A DNA stretch of 64,000 nucleotides from Pomphorhynchus laevis (taxonomy: Eukaryota > Acanthocephala > Palaeacanthocephala > Echinorhynchida > Pomphorhynchidae). Numbering within the stretch: the stretch's first letter is position 1; every line of letters begins with the position of its first letter. Positions 45,621 through 57,002 of this stretch are shown here, piece after piece. The notes below the pieces were generated by a model, which saw only the letters and a program-made list of their open reading frames with translations, was not told the origin of the DNA and did not search any database. The stretch is from contig WNNJ02000693.1 of assembly GCA_012934845.2 (NCBI GenBank), positions 118,739-182,738 of the forward strand, written 5' to 3'. A program made the position numbers and the translations under genes.

Positions 45621-46990
45621 GCTAGTCTCTCAATGAATAATCTTTTTCGATTTAAAGATAATGAGATTGCAATTAACCACAATGGTACACACCAGGTATT
45701 TCACTCGATGTGTAAAGTAGGAAGTATTGCGTTCAATGTGGAACAGAGAGCTGAGATCGCTAGTCTCTTTAGTATTTTTTTGTCGCAGGGGCACCATTAA
45801 ATACATCACCTGCAATTTAGATGAATTGATAATAAGATTGAACGTGGTCAACTGGCCTTTTAATCTTTAAAAAACGGTTGATGTCCAATACTACATCTAT
45901 GCACCTGCATTTAGAAAACAGGGATATGCTACCATCAGCGTATACCACTAGATGTTGATCGCGTTTAAATGTCTTGAAGAGTACGATAGAAGCAGCAAGA
46001 TATAAGTTCGGAAAAAGTAGGGATCCTCGAGGCACACCTGTAATAGGATAGAACTGACGAGCATCAGGATCATCTTTTTAAAAGAACCTCCTGATGTACA
46101 GCAGTATCTCCACCCTGTTAACAATTCGCGCAAGCAACCCGAGTGCCTAAGAAAAGAGATAATAAAGGGAATGGAAATGCGGTCAAATACAGCGGAAAAA
46201 TCAAGGAAAACAGACACTACGAGCTGGTGGGTATTGTCCAAACAGAACCAATGTACCTCACCTAATGCCAAATGGACCGAACGACCTATGACAAACCCAT
46301 AGGTCGTTCGTGGGTGGGATTAAGTTACGTCTACTTTGATGGTCGCGGATTCTATCACAAGCGCATTTCCGTAGATAGCGATGAGGGAGTTTTGTATCGA
46401 AATAGGGCGCAGATTTTTAGGTAACGATACAGCTTTTTCTTTGCTAAAAATATTCTGCCGATAATAATGATGCCGGCCACATCGGATGGTGAGGCTAACA
46501 GCATAGTGATGGCGACTTCTCTTCTCTAATCAACTGTCAAAAGCTGACAGACTCGAGTAGAGAGTGGGGCAGGGGATCTGGAGGTATCTGGAAGTGGACT
46601 CCAGGCATTCAGGATATCGGTAACCGATAAATCCTTGCTCCTGAAGTTACCCTAAGGGGGACTGGTTGGGGAGATTGAGTGGCTCCATAATTATGTATGG
46701 TTAGTGACTCCTCCAAAACTTTGTCAATGCCTATTTTGCTAATCCAACTAAATGCCCTCTCCTTTGAGCAGACAAACTTCTCCTTGGAAATCTCCCAGAA
46801 GGAAGGCTGAGATGAATTAAGACGACCAATGCTCGCCATATCTCTACTTAGCTGCAGCCTATATCTAGAACTCAAGTATTCTTTCGAGGTGGCTTGCCTA
46901 AGGGAAACAGAGAGATTGGGAAGGTTTTGCATTTTACCTAAAACCTTGAGTTTTGTTGGAATGGGATTAGATAAACGTCCTTTATAAGTT
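45621..46990 (-). mobile_element. LINE reverse transcriptase segment (3' half of a split LINE)
   Basis: - strand frames: a linker region with KERAFSWISKIG (46840-46610), RT motif A VSVFLDFSAVFDRIS and FLRHSGCLRELLTGW (46271-45948), GVPRGSLLFP, LVVYADGSI (a YADD variant) and NLIINSSKLQVMY (near 45850). It ends abruptly at about 46990 where the + strand PLE begins. The same LINE's 5' half seems to resume at 53259, so two PLE insertions probably split it. Confidence 0.75.
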
Positions 46991-46999
46991 GTCGAAAGT

Positions 47000-49475
47000 A
47001 AGTCATGATTAACTGCTCGCGAAATTACTGGGGATATATTCACAACTGTATCCACGAGTCAATCGATGAAGATTATTACAAAGTCCTTGTTAAGAAGAAA
47101 TTGAACAAATTTTATTGGCAATTTCAGAAAAACGTGACGCCTGATGAGCTTACAAACATTGAATATCATCCAAACCGTCGTTTTAAAAATAAACGTCGAG
47201 TACCTGATACGCATGAAACGATTTTGGTCACTAACCTCTCAAACAAAGTATTAAGCAATAGAGAAAAAAGAGTATTAAACCTAGGCCTTGATTACGCTAT
47301 TCAGCCACGTGAATTCGATCGCCTAGGCATCATTAATTCAATGAAACACATTGCAGCCGCAGCTTTCCCTTCCAACGACCCTTGTTTATCGTTAGCGAAA
47401 CAAATGTATGGTAAATCGAACTGCGTAAATAAGTACACCGAACTTCCACCGAACGTATCACCACTGTCCAAAACTACGAAAAGTAAGCTAAACATATTAA
47501 AAAAGCTTAAAAACGATAACTCGATTGTCATAAAACGAGCGGACAAAAGTAAGGAGGCAGTGTTATGGGATCGGGAAGATTATCAGATAGAAGCGATGAA
47601 ACAATTAAATACAAATTCGTATGAATCCGTAGATCAACAAGATTTTATCGCAGCGATTAAATATGTCGAAGAGAGCATTACTGAAGTATTTCCTGAAGAG
47701 AAACTACAAGCAAAAATGATTGTAAGACGTCACCATCCAGGTCGGCTCTACATGCTACCAAAAATCCACAAAAAACAACGACCATGTCCAGAAAGACCTA
47801 TCATAAGTAGTAATAACACACATACAGAGAAAATATCACGCTATGTTAACTATCAACTGCAAACAGCACTGAGACAAGTTCCATCGTATATCGTAATACT
47901 GATGACTTCTTGCGTAAGCTAGATGAACATGATAATCAAAGACAAATTAATTGCATGATGGCGACTCTAGACATCGATGCTCTATATACGTCTATTCCTC
48001 TAACAGAAGGAATCATAACAGTAAGTGACTTCTTGATTCAATCAAAATATGACAGCGCTGTTGTATCACAGCTTACTAAGTTGTTCGATCTGATATTACA
48101 TAACAACTATTTTATATTTGACGAAAAATTATATAAACAAAAAATGGATGTGCGATGGGCACACCGGCCGCACCTGCATTCGCAATATTATACGTAGCAA
48201 GCATTGAGATGAATAAAATGTACAACATTCCGAACAGGCCACTGATGTACGTCAGATACATTGACGATATTTTCCTTCTCTGGAAAGACTCTAATGATAA
48301 ATTAGAGTCATGGGTAGACTCAATCAATATGTCGTCACCGTTAAAGTTTAAGTTAGAACAGGTTTCAAGATCTACCGTACATTTTCTGGATGTAGAAGTC
48401 ATCCGTAACTATAAAAAACGCATGCAAACTAAGGTGTATCATAAACCGACATGGAAACCAGTCTATCTACACGCTTCCAGCTGTTACCCATCAGTTATCA
48501 AAAGAAACATGATTTATAATGAAATACTTAGAGCGCGGAAAATATGCTCTGACGAAAGAGACTTTATAAAAGAAGTCAAACAAATTCGAGAACGCTTCAT
48601 GTCACCTGCATATAGAAGACGTCAAATACAAGCAAGTCTTAACCAAGTCTCATTGTTGGACCGTAAGGATTTACTGTATCCGAATCGGGTCAGCATTGAG
48701 AAGAAGCACGTGAAGCGAATTTCATTTGAATGGAACTCCTGTTTTACAAATCTTCGAAAGGAGCTGAGACAGACGATTGATAACATCAAATTGAATCTAT
48801 CAATGAATACTGATATTGTTGATGTTGTATTTACAATTCCTCTCAAAATGAAGGATATTTTGGTAAGCGCAAGATTACCCAGAAATGCGCAAACAGGACC
48901 GTCCAATGTATGTCGCCCATGTAATGACAAACGATGCTTGACATGTTCCGACATGGTGGACAGCGAAAAATTTGAGAGCACATCAACAGGACTGGTGTAC
49001 AAAGTAAGATCAAGTTGCACGTGTAAGAGCCAAAATATTATATATCTACTGCAATGTCGGAATTGTAAAATACAATATGTTGGCGAAACATCTGGCCAAA
49101 TGAATATTCGCATGAATTTGAGAAGGACACAAATTAAAACAAAAAAGATCGCTAGTGACACTTCGGTAAGACATGTAGTCTAAAATGAAGGACATTCTTT
49201 TGAGATAAGAATAATAGAATGTGGAATCCAAGACGTTGAAGAGTGACGACATCGAGAATTATGGTGGGCAGCTCAACTGATGACAAAAACTTCAGGGAAC
49301 ATCAACAGAGAGACAACTACGGGTGTATAATTAAACCAGAAATCTAGTAATTTAAGCATGACTTCTTCCGTGGATTACACGATAATTACTTCTCTATAAA
49401 AGCAAATTGTTTGTGCACAGCAGTGTAAAACTGAAGAAGAGCAGTAAGCTCGAAAACGTTATTTGAATTCGATTG
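47000..49475 (+). mobile_element. Penelope-like element A (RT + GIY-YIG), 5'-truncated
   Basis: Three overlapping + strand frames (47005-47922, 47910-48197, 48155-49183) cover most of a PLE protein: a basic N-terminal region with IEYHPNRR and RVLNLGLDY, IVIKRADKSKEAVLW, YMLPKIHKKQRPC (RT motif 2), ATLDIDALYTSIP (motif A), GTPAAPAFAILY (motif B), YVRYIDDIFLLW (motif C), HFLDVEV, then a Cys-rich linker and QCRNCKIQYVGETSGQ, the GIY-YIG start. The GIY-YIG end continues in shifted frames to about 49330. At least two frameshifts. At 49431-49455 is CTGAAGA, a GAGC/GCTC hairpin and GAAA. It differs from PLE B at about half of positions, so a separate family. Confidence 0.9.
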
Positions 49476-49588
49476 AAAAAATATAAGCATTCTGGTTCTG
49501 TCTTTAATATTTATATTATGCAATTGAATCCGTTAGCAGTAAGGATCACAGAGGACGGTTCATTACCCCTTCGCAATGCAGAAGGTAG

Positions 49589-49590
<2 letters not shown>

Positions 49591-49666
<76 letters not shown>
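49591..49666. repeat. (AT)n microsatellite, about 38 units
   Basis: Uninterrupted AT dinucleotides, 76 bases, directly abutting the end of the PLE B array sequence TTATATTCCATATG. It probably grew from the element's own TATAATATAAT terminus. Long ORFs of Tyr-Ile repeats here are artefacts. Confidence 0.97.
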
Positions 49667-49671
<5 letters not shown>

Positions 49672-50112
49672 TCCATATGTAAATAAGCAGCAGAAGAACA
49701 ATAAAATAAAATATTTATTACGTTTCGAAACGAAGTACGCTTGCTCGGTGGGATAAGGTTCCAGTTTACTTCTAAAGATTTCTTGATTTTAAGTCCACGT
49801 GGAGTTACGTGGTGTCGCGCACAAAACTGCATATACTGTCTATGAGCTAAGCAATGTGTAATTGTTCTTGAAGATGGGGATGTCTGTCTGACATCTTGTA
49901 TATTTCTAGAGAAAATAGGAATACCCATCACTGCTGATCGTTTGCTACGATCGATTATATTATATTCCATATGTAAATAAGCAGCAGAAGAACAATAAAA
50001 TAAAATATTTATTACGTTTCGGCTTGCGCCTTGATCACAACCACAAAGCAAAGTTTCACAAAACAGTATATAATACAGTCTGCGTTTATACACGCACTTA
50101 TCTCGGAAGAAT

Positions 50113-51774
50113 TTATGGAGGTTTTTCTCTTTTTAATTTATAATCTGATAGTGTATTGAGCATGCGGTCAGTCATTAATTGTCCGATCCAGTAATGCTCA
50201 CGCTTTTTCCTTTCGATTGCATTGGCAAGGGCACCTTCTATGACGGTTGTGACAAATTTGTGGGTAGGATGTTCTTCGCAGTGTTCAACTACGCCATCTG
50301 TGTTGAATTTACTGTCACGTGTATTAGAATATTTACCCGTACGTCGCGATTTTATGTCTGCCCGTCGGTTCGTCAATCTATCTTTTAGCGCACGACCAGT
50401 CTCTCCCACATATTGTGCCTTACAGTCTAAGCATTCTGCCTTATAGATGCATCCTGTCGTGCGGCAGTTGTAGTCTCCTCGAATTGGATATTTCATTTGT
50501 GTTATGGTGCTTTGAAATATATTACCTTCCTGTATTTCTCGACAACATGCGCATCTAGATGCTTTACATTTACTAAATCCATTAAATTTAGGTGGGGTAT
50601 TAATATGTGCGTTTCTTGTGAATTTTGATCGAACCAATGTGTCTCTAAAGCTGCGGCATTTTTTGAAAAATGTATCTGGTTGCGTAGTACTTACAAAATC
50701 CTTCGGTACAGTGGTTTTGTAAGCAATTTTTATATCAGATGGTAGTTTTTTTAAAGCGGGATGATACGGTATTGCCACAAAAGATTTTGGTTGATTTGTT
50801 CTTTCAGTTTTTTGGAGCAATCGTTTCCGACTTTTTAGCCTGGCTTTATTAATTTGTTTCCGCACAAGTTTTTCGCGGTAGCCTCGTTGTATGAAGTTCT
50901 TCGTTAATTCGTCCATTTGTGCTTCAAATAATTCTGACACTGAGCATATTTTCTTGCACCTTAAGGCTTCGTTATAAATTACATTCCTTTTCATATAGCT
51001 AGGATGACAGCTTCGACTGTGGATATAGGACGGTATCCAATTATTTTTACGATACACATCCGTCTTGAGTGTTGTGTTGTTATCCATAGTAATCTTTATG
51101 TCCAAAAACGTCGTTGATTGAGCATCCTCGTTCATGTTTAGTGAAAACTTTAGTTCACTCATTCTATTCAGATTTATTATAGATTGTTCAAGTTCACTTG
51201 GTTTTCCTGGAAAAATTATTAAAATATCGTCTATGTAGCGCAACCATATTTTAGGTTTGATGGTCATATTTACAATGAAATTCTCTTCTATGTCGGCTAC
51301 GTAAAGGTTTGCATATACGGGGGCAACCGAAGTTCCCATTGCTGTACCTTCCCTTTGCCTATAATAGTGTCCATCAAACTCAAAATAGTTATTTTCCAAT
51401 ACAGTCGTTAGTAATTTTACAATGGAATCTTTACGCTTATCCTCCCATCCTGCTTGTGTCATTCTCCTATAGACTGCTTCGATACCTTTTTTGTTGTTAA
51501 TGCTCGTATAAAGAGACTCGACGTCCAGAGTTGCAATTGTATAGCACGTTGTATCAAATTTTAGGTTGATGAGCTTACGTAGAGTATCATCAGTGCTTCC
51601 CACGTATGATTTTATATTTTTTAATAAATATTTCAGTTCCTTGTGAAGATGCTTCGAAAGTAGCTCTGTAGCCATACCACAATTTGATATGATGGGTCTA
51701 CCGATACATGGTCGGATTGGTTTGTGGATTTTCGGAAGCATATAGAACCGACCTGGCTTTCCTTCCTCATTCAT
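50113..51774 (-). CDS. PLE B reverse transcriptase and GIY-YIG endonuclease ORF
   Basis: 553 codons. RT motifs in order: YMLPKIHKPIRPCIGRPIIS (about residues 12-31), IATLDVESLYTSI (motif A with the catalytic Asp), GTAMGTSVAPVYANLYVADIE (motif B), WLRYIDDILIIF (motif C, two Asp), STTFLDIKI, then the PLE block NWIPSYIHSRSCHPSYMKRNVIYNE. After a basic linker and CKASRCACCREI Cys cluster come CLDCKAQYVGETGRALKDRL (GIY-YIG start) and ERKKREHYWIGQL (catalytic Glu region). The frame also continues upstream of this Met. All catalytic residues I can check are present. The product would copy element RNA at a nick made by the GIY-YIG domain. Confidence 0.92.
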   Translation of the reverse strand: MNEEGKPGRFYMLPKIHKPIRPCIGRPIISNCGMATELLSKHLHKELKYLLKNIKSYVGSTDDTLRKLINLKFDTTCYTIATLDVESLYTSINNKKGIEAVYRRMTQAGWEDKRKDSIVKLLTTVLENNYFEFDGHYYRQREGTAMGTSVAPVYANLYVADIEENFIVNMTIKPKIWLRYIDDILIIFPGKPSELEQSIINLNRMSELKFSLNMNEDAQSTTFLDIKITMDNNTTLKTDVYRKNNWIPSYIHSRSCHPSYMKRNVIYNEALRCKKICSVSELFEAQMDELTKNFIQRGYREKLVRKQINKARLKSRKRLLQKTERTNQPKSFVAIPYHPALKKLPSDIKIAYKTTVPKDFVSTTQPDTFFKKCRSFRDTLVRSKFTRNAHINTPPKFNGFSKCKASRCACCREIQEGNIFQSTITQMKYPIRGDYNCRTTGCIYKAECLDCKAQYVGETGRALKDRLTNRRADIKSRRTGKYSNTRDSKFNTDGVVEHCEEHPTHKFVTTVIEGALANAIERKKREHYWIGQLMTDRMLNTLSDYKLKREKPP

Positions 51775-51906
51775 TAGATTCTTTGATATATTAATGTCTA
51801 GCGATTTTACTGCGTCTCTAACTTCTTGAATTGCCTTGATCGTTTCTTCAACAGATACTTCTATATACGATGGACTAAGCAGTTGTCTGTATGCTTCCTC
51901 GATATA

Positions 51907-52929
51907 TTAGTATGTTCCCCACAAGACAATGTTTCCTCCTTTGTCAGCAGGTTTTATTATAATTCTTGTATTACTTGCTAGTTCTTTCAATGCAATGCTC
52001 TCTGATTTTCCAAGGTTGGTATGATAACATGTGTTAGGATGTAGTTCTTCATACTTTTCTAGATACTTACTCCCAAGAAATAATGATTTCATAGTATATT
52101 TAAGATTATCGTTGTCTATTGGTTTAAACGCGATATCCGCGGCTTTCTTTATCGTAGTGAAAAGTTGTTGGCGGCTAAATTCGCGTTGGGCTGGGATATA
52201 ATTTAGTCCGAGGTTCAAGACTCGTAGTTGTTCGGCGCTGATATCTTCAGGTGTAAGATTGACAACAATGTTATTGTTGGTTTGTTCGAATCTTTCTGAA
52301 ATATTGAAATTTCGTGTGTTAAAATCTGTTGGCTTCCGCCACTTTCGTCGATTAGGATGATATTCAATATGTGAGAGCTGTTGAATAGATATATTTATGT
52401 GATTCTGATTTTTAAGCTTTGAACATTTTCTTTGAAGCAAATTATTGTATAGATCATTTTCGATTGATAAATGATTAGTGTTTGTTACGTATCCATAAAA
52501 GTCACGAACAATGCATACAAAGTTTCGTTCAGCGTGACGAATGGTCTTTTGAAAACGATTTTGAAACGAAGTACGCTTGCTCGGTGGGATAAGGTTCCAG
52601 TTTACTTCTAAAGATTTCTTGATTTTAAGTCCACGTGGAGTTACGTGGTGTCGCGCACAAAACTGCATATACTGTCTATGAGCTAAGCAATGTGTAATTG
52701 TTCTTGAAGATGGGGATGTCTGTCTGACATCTTGTATATTTCTAGAGAAAATAGGAATACCCATCACTGCTGATCGTTTGCTACGATCGATTATATTATA
52801 TTCCATATGTAAATAAGCAGCAGAAGAACAATAAAATAAAATATTTATTACGTTTCGGCTTGCGCCTTGATCACAACCACAAAGCAAAGTTTCACAAAAC
52901 AGTATATAATACAGTCTGCGTTTATACAC
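51907..52929 (-). CDS. PLE B N-terminal ORF
   Basis: 340 codons of the PLE N-terminal region: basic and Tyr-rich at the start (MYKRRLYYILF), IEYHPNRRKWRKP, LRVLNLGLNYIPAQREF and IIIKPADKGGNIVLW, the conserved ADKG block just before the RT. It is in the same frame as the RT ORF downstream and separated from it by a single interruption, so the element is nearly whole. Initiation site uncertain; the first 60 residues overlap the non-coding terminal repeat and may be untranslated. Confidence 0.85.
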   Translation of the reverse strand: MYKRRLYYILFCETLLCGCDQGASRNVINILFYCSSAAYLHMEYNIIDRSKRSAVMGIPIFSRNIQDVRQTSPSSRTITHCLAHRQYMQFCARHHVTPRGLKIKKSLEVNWNLIPPSKRTSFQNRFQKTIRHAERNFVCIVRDFYGYVTNTNHLSIENDLYNNLLQRKCSKLKNQNHINISIQQLSHIEYHPNRRKWRKPTDFNTRNFNISERFEQTNNNIVVNLTPEDISAEQLRVLNLGLNYIPAQREFSRQQLFTTIKKAADIAFKPIDNDNLKYTMKSLFLGSKYLEKYEELHPNTCYHTNLGKSESIALKELASNTRIIIKPADKGGNIVLWGTY

Positions 52930-52948
52930 GCACTTATCTCGGAAGAAT

Positions 52949-53245
52949 TTATGGAGGTTTTTCTCTTTTTAATTTATAATCTGATAGTGTATTGAGCATG
53001 CGGTCAGTCATTAATTGTCCGATCCAGTAATGCTCACGCTTTTTCCTTTCGATTGCATTGGCAAGGGCACCTTCTATGACGGTTGTGACAAATTTGTGGG
53101 TAGGATGTTCTTCGCAGTGTTCAACTACGCCATCTGTGTTGAATTTACTGTCACGTGTATTAGAATATTTACCCGTACGTCGCGATTTTATGTCTGCCCG
53201 TCGGTTCGTCAATCTATCTTTTAGCGCACGACCAGTCTCTCCCAC
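52949..53245 (-). mobile_element. GIY-YIG end of the upstream partial PLE B unit
   Basis: Identical by eye to the C-terminal 97 residues of the full unit (VGETGRALKDRL to the stop). It is cut at 53258, where LINE endonuclease sequence begins; the cut falls within the GIY-YIG motif. Confidence 0.9.
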
Positions 53246-53258
53246 ATATTGTGCCTTA

Positions 53259-54640
53259 ATTGGCTAGACTGAGGCGTTTACCGTTCTTAACGAGTGAAAC
53301 TACTAGACAAGACAGGGCAGGACAAGAGTAATTTGGCAGGAGGGAGGAACTTAAAAAGCACTTAACTAGGGTCAAGAGTCCTTGAGATGAAGAGGAGTGA
53401 GGTGGGGTTATGTACAAAGTATAGTGGGAACAAATATGCTTTGGAATAAATCGAATAATGTCCTGGAGGAGACGGATAAGCCGCGTCTTCTGAAGGACTA
53501 TAACATTTGCATATCTACCGGATAGAAGTATAAAGGCAGAAGCACCTCCTGAATTCCACTGAAGGATATCTAGTGAAAAAGGCTCACGAGTACTCTGCAT
53601 TGTGATGGATTAGTTGGATTGGGGGATTGCCTACCTAGACAGAGCTAGGTGCAGGAAGGTTGCCCCCCCCGCTACTAACTCCGTCTAGGGTTGGTACTTG
53701 CACCTGGCCAATATCTTCATTTTCCCTGCACTGCTTGCCCTTGCTTTTGATCATCTTACCAATCTTGAGAGGGGGACTCTATGGGCGGAAGTTCCCTCTT
53801 TTTAGATATAGGCATTGCTGTTGCGGCCGAACGGAAGGATTGGGCCCAATCTCCTTCAAGGACATCAGAATAAGAATTTGCAGATTCCTGTGAGATACTT
53901 CATTTTTAACTTCGATTTGCTTGATGATGTCTGCATCATCCATTCGATGCGATGATGCCTGAGCAAATGAAGTAGGAGACTGATGGTTTCTGAGAGAGTT
54001 TTCTGTAATCTTAAAAGACAGGGCATTTCCTGCCTCAGGCAGAATGGCAACCCTCGCTGTTAGAGCAGGACGGGGGAGGGCACAATACTCGTTTGACAAT
54101 AGGGCCGGGCAAGCAGCCAATCCACAAACCGAACAAGTGGGTGTCCCATTGTAGTTGGAGGCCCAATGCCTCCATTTGTGACAACGACTGCAATGGGAAA
54201 GATGAATTCATCACTTTCAATTAGTTAGAACTTGATGTTTAGCTCTATAAAGGGGTTGTTATTTGATTTATCGAGTATCTCAGCCCGATCTAATGGGGCA
54301 GAGCAAAATCCGACCTGGATAGGTTCCCCGTTACGTTGTTTGAGAAGCCTAAAGTTGTTGACTTTGAAAGATTTACAGAGACTCCAGGTCTCCTTCTTCA
54401 AGCCAGCACGGCAAATTAGTTAACAATACTTTCAAAGTCGATAGTATTGGTAGACCAATACTTTCGACTTTCAAAGTCGATTAATTGGTTTTTCGATTAA
54501 TTCGCCGAATTCAGCCCAATATGACTTGAAAAACGTAGTGTACTCCTTTTCCAGGATCCGCCGTGGCAAAGGAGATGTTGATATCAGCTGGGTGGAACTT
54601 TATTGAAAATTATCCTCGTGGGATATTCAGAACAAAACTT
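53259..54640 (-). mobile_element. LINE 5' half: ORF1 zinc knuckles and endonuclease start
   Basis: - strand order: an ORF1 segment (VNNFRLLKQRNGEPIQVGF near 54370-54290), Cys/His knuckles CHKWRHWASNYNG and TCSVCGLAAC near 54180-54110, a variable region, then the start of an apurinic-type endonuclease LDILQWNSGGASAF (53600-53256) with IVLQKTRL. It stops at 53258 where PLE B begins. Its RT appears to be the segment at 45621-46990. Frames are broken in several places. Confidence 0.75.
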
Positions 54641-55374
54641 TTTTAGAAAAGTATCTAAGTAGAGGAAGTTTTGGTTTTGTTATTAATAAATTCTTCTGTT
54701 TTAGTATGGGGGAAGTAGCTCTCCCAACACCAGGAATCAACAAAACATTACTGACCTTGTTCGTTGTTCGATCTGTAGAGGAACTTACTAGAAAATCATC
54801 TTTTTGGCAGGAATTACACTGTTATTCGCTCCAAAAACTGAAATTTTTGAACGCTCCGGCATGTTCACGTTTTTCATTTTTTTGAAAACTCGCGATTTTT
54901 TAAATAAATAAATAAAGACTTTCTTAACTACACAAAAAAAAACATGATAACATGCAGCAAACAAGATCAGACATAACAATAGAAAGTCAAGTCAAACAGC
55001 AGCTCACCAGTATTCCAACTCTTTTTCTTCTATGACCACAGGTCCAGGGGGATATGAGCCCCTAACCGATCCAACACACCGCCTATCGACTATTTTTCAA
55101 ACGAACAACGAATTTTTGAAGTGTATGTCATTACATTCGCTGATCGAAATTGACACTACCAAATTACCATTGGTTTACTGTTCATATTTTATGTATGAAC
55201 AGTATTGTGATGTATTTATTAGCTTAATTGGCTAATAAAATTGGCTAATAAATACATCGGCATAAATAATGACATATGAAAATATACACGATTTTATTGT
55301 TTTAATCTTATAAACTTATTTGCTAATTCATAAAATTAACAAAACTTATTAGTTAATCCATTTATTACTTAATT
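54641..55374. other. No recognisable feature
   Basis: Mixed sequence with no ORF or repeat I can name; the part up to about 54790 may be LINE 5' non-coding sequence. Confidence 0.4.
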
Positions 55375-55690
55375 CGTCATTAGCATGTATTTGATTCCGT
55401 TGCTATGTTTGGTCGAGGAATAGATGCAGAAATTGATAGCATATCAGTTCCTCTTGATGAGCTCTATTTCTTATCCAGATACATCGTCTATTATTCATTA
55501 GTTAATTCATAAACATGACTTTTATTTTAAATTTCAATTTTAAATTTTATCGTGAAGTAAATATTAATGTATAAAATTTTATATAATAATTTATTATTTA
55601 TACTTTTTTATTTTAATTTTAATTTATACATAATACACAATACACATACTCAGTTATCTAATCTGATTTGCTCTACTGACAAGTTATTGA
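55375..55690 (+). repeat. Dispersed repeat, copy B
   Basis: Same family as 38895-39330: GTCATTAGCATGTATTTG, TTGCTATG, GGTCGAGGAATAG, GAAA, TCAGTTCCTCTTGATGAGCT, then the AT-rich tail and ACATACTCAGTTATCTAAT. Here the word before GAGGAA is GGTC, and GAGGAA pairs perfectly with TTCCTC. Confidence 0.75.
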
Positions 55691-55814
55691 TCTTGGCCTT
55701 TGTTTTCCGATAATATAGCTCTGTCAGAAATACTGAAACTATGTATTATTGGTATGACATTATTATTTCTCTTCTTATTTTCAAGTAAGTTTGATTAATG
55801 TTTTCCATTTCTAA

Positions 55815-56185
55815 CAATGGAAAAGTATAAATCAACAAAATAATATTAAAATATCAAATTTACAATTTACAAAACAACAAATTTTATTAATTATACATTT
55901 ATACTTTTAAGCAAAAGCATTATATGGATAATAAGCAATATGTTTTGTATTAGAATAAGATACACCCTATAATCAAATTTCATCAGAGGAAATACGTCAT
56001 TAGTATCCTTTTGGCGTATCTGCTATAGTAGGTTCAGAAATTTGGGGCTAAAATTGATAACATAGCAGTTCCTCGTGATGACCTCTAATCCTTATCTATA
56101 TGTGCAACGCATATTATTTATTAGTAAATTCATAAAAATTGATTTTTATATTAAATTTCAATTATAAATTTTAACTATATATAAA
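55815..56185 (+). repeat. Dispersed repeat, copy C
   Basis: Starts TATAAATCAACAAAATAATA and includes GTATTAGAATAAGATA, CTGCTATAG, GGGGCTAAAATTGATAACA, TAGCAGTTCCTCGTGATGAC and CTCTAATCC. The core words are more mutated than in copy A. Confidence 0.75.
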
Positions 56186-57002
56186 GATCGAAAATAGCAC
56201 CTGATTCGAAACTAGTATCTTTTTTAATTGCATACTATTTTGTTGCTCATAACAAAAAGTTAAGTGGCTAACAAATAAATCTACATAATTATAATAGCTA
56301 TTATATATTGTTTTTTATTCTTAATTTTGATATAACTTTGAAGTCTATTTAAAATATATAAACAAAACAGTGTTCGTTTTGACTTTGAAATTATATTTAT
56401 GCATTTGATATATTGTATCACTATTTTCCAGACTGAAAAGTCGTTTGGATAGGCAATCTATCCAGAGGCTTTTTAAGATAAAGTATTCACATTCATAGTT
56501 ATTCTATCACGATGGATGGTAATAATGACAATTAGAAGTTAGTTATCCCTACTAACACACTACAAAATCGGTAGAATTTTCATCGTTGGTTTCTTCCGTT
56601 TTTATTGTATAAATACATCATTTTTCTTTTTTCATCTCAAAACATAACACTTGAAAAGGACTATTGCAATAGTCGAAAATTTGTGAACAATAATTTTATT
56701 TTTCAATTCATCTCGATGTTTATACGCCCTGAACAATAAATATTTAAGATTTATTCAAAAAAGTGTTTATTGCATTTCTTTATTACATCTTTATGTTTTT
56801 TCTAAGAATTATCAAAATAATTAAATGCTAGTTTGTTTGGACAGTTACGTTGTATGTACATCATGTAGATTGTATTACATATAAAATCTAAATTGTCTAA
56901 AATTTAATCTTTTTTATTTTTTTAAATAAAAAATAATTATAATATTTTTTTCATCTAACGTGAATATGTAAAACTGATCAGTAGTTTACATTTTTAATTG
57001 AA
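56186..57002. other. No recognisable feature
   Basis: AT-rich, no ORF or recurring repeat seen. Confidence 0.45.

Larger units (their letters stand above)
49667..53258 (-). mobile_element. Penelope-like element B: one full unit flanked by partial tandem units
   Basis: On the - strand the array reads: the 3' end of one unit (53258-52930, GIY-YIG end), a complete unit (52929-50094), and the 5' part of a third (50093 to about 49730), which then jumps to the element's own 5' non-coding segment and ends at the AT microsatellite. Period 2836 bases. The overlapping parts look identical by eye, so the insertion is recent. This head-to-tail partial duplication (pseudo-LTR) is typical of PLEs. The element's 5' non-coding segment holds GATCA, a GGC-GCAA-GCC hairpin and GAAAC at 50017-50036 and 52853-52872, a weak hammerhead-like core. 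Confidence 0.92.

Noticed and set aside
47301-47546. - strand ORFs within PLE A (also 48112-48402 and 48622-49161)
   Set aside because: Reverse-strand shadows of the PLE protein.
49473-49682. ORF rich in Tyr-Ile or Ile-Tyr repeats on both strands
   Set aside because: Product of the AT microsatellite read in frame; no gene.
50179-50446. + strand ORFs within PLE B and their twins at 53015-53267
   Set aside because: Antisense shadows of the GIY-YIG domain; identical because the element is tandemly repeated.
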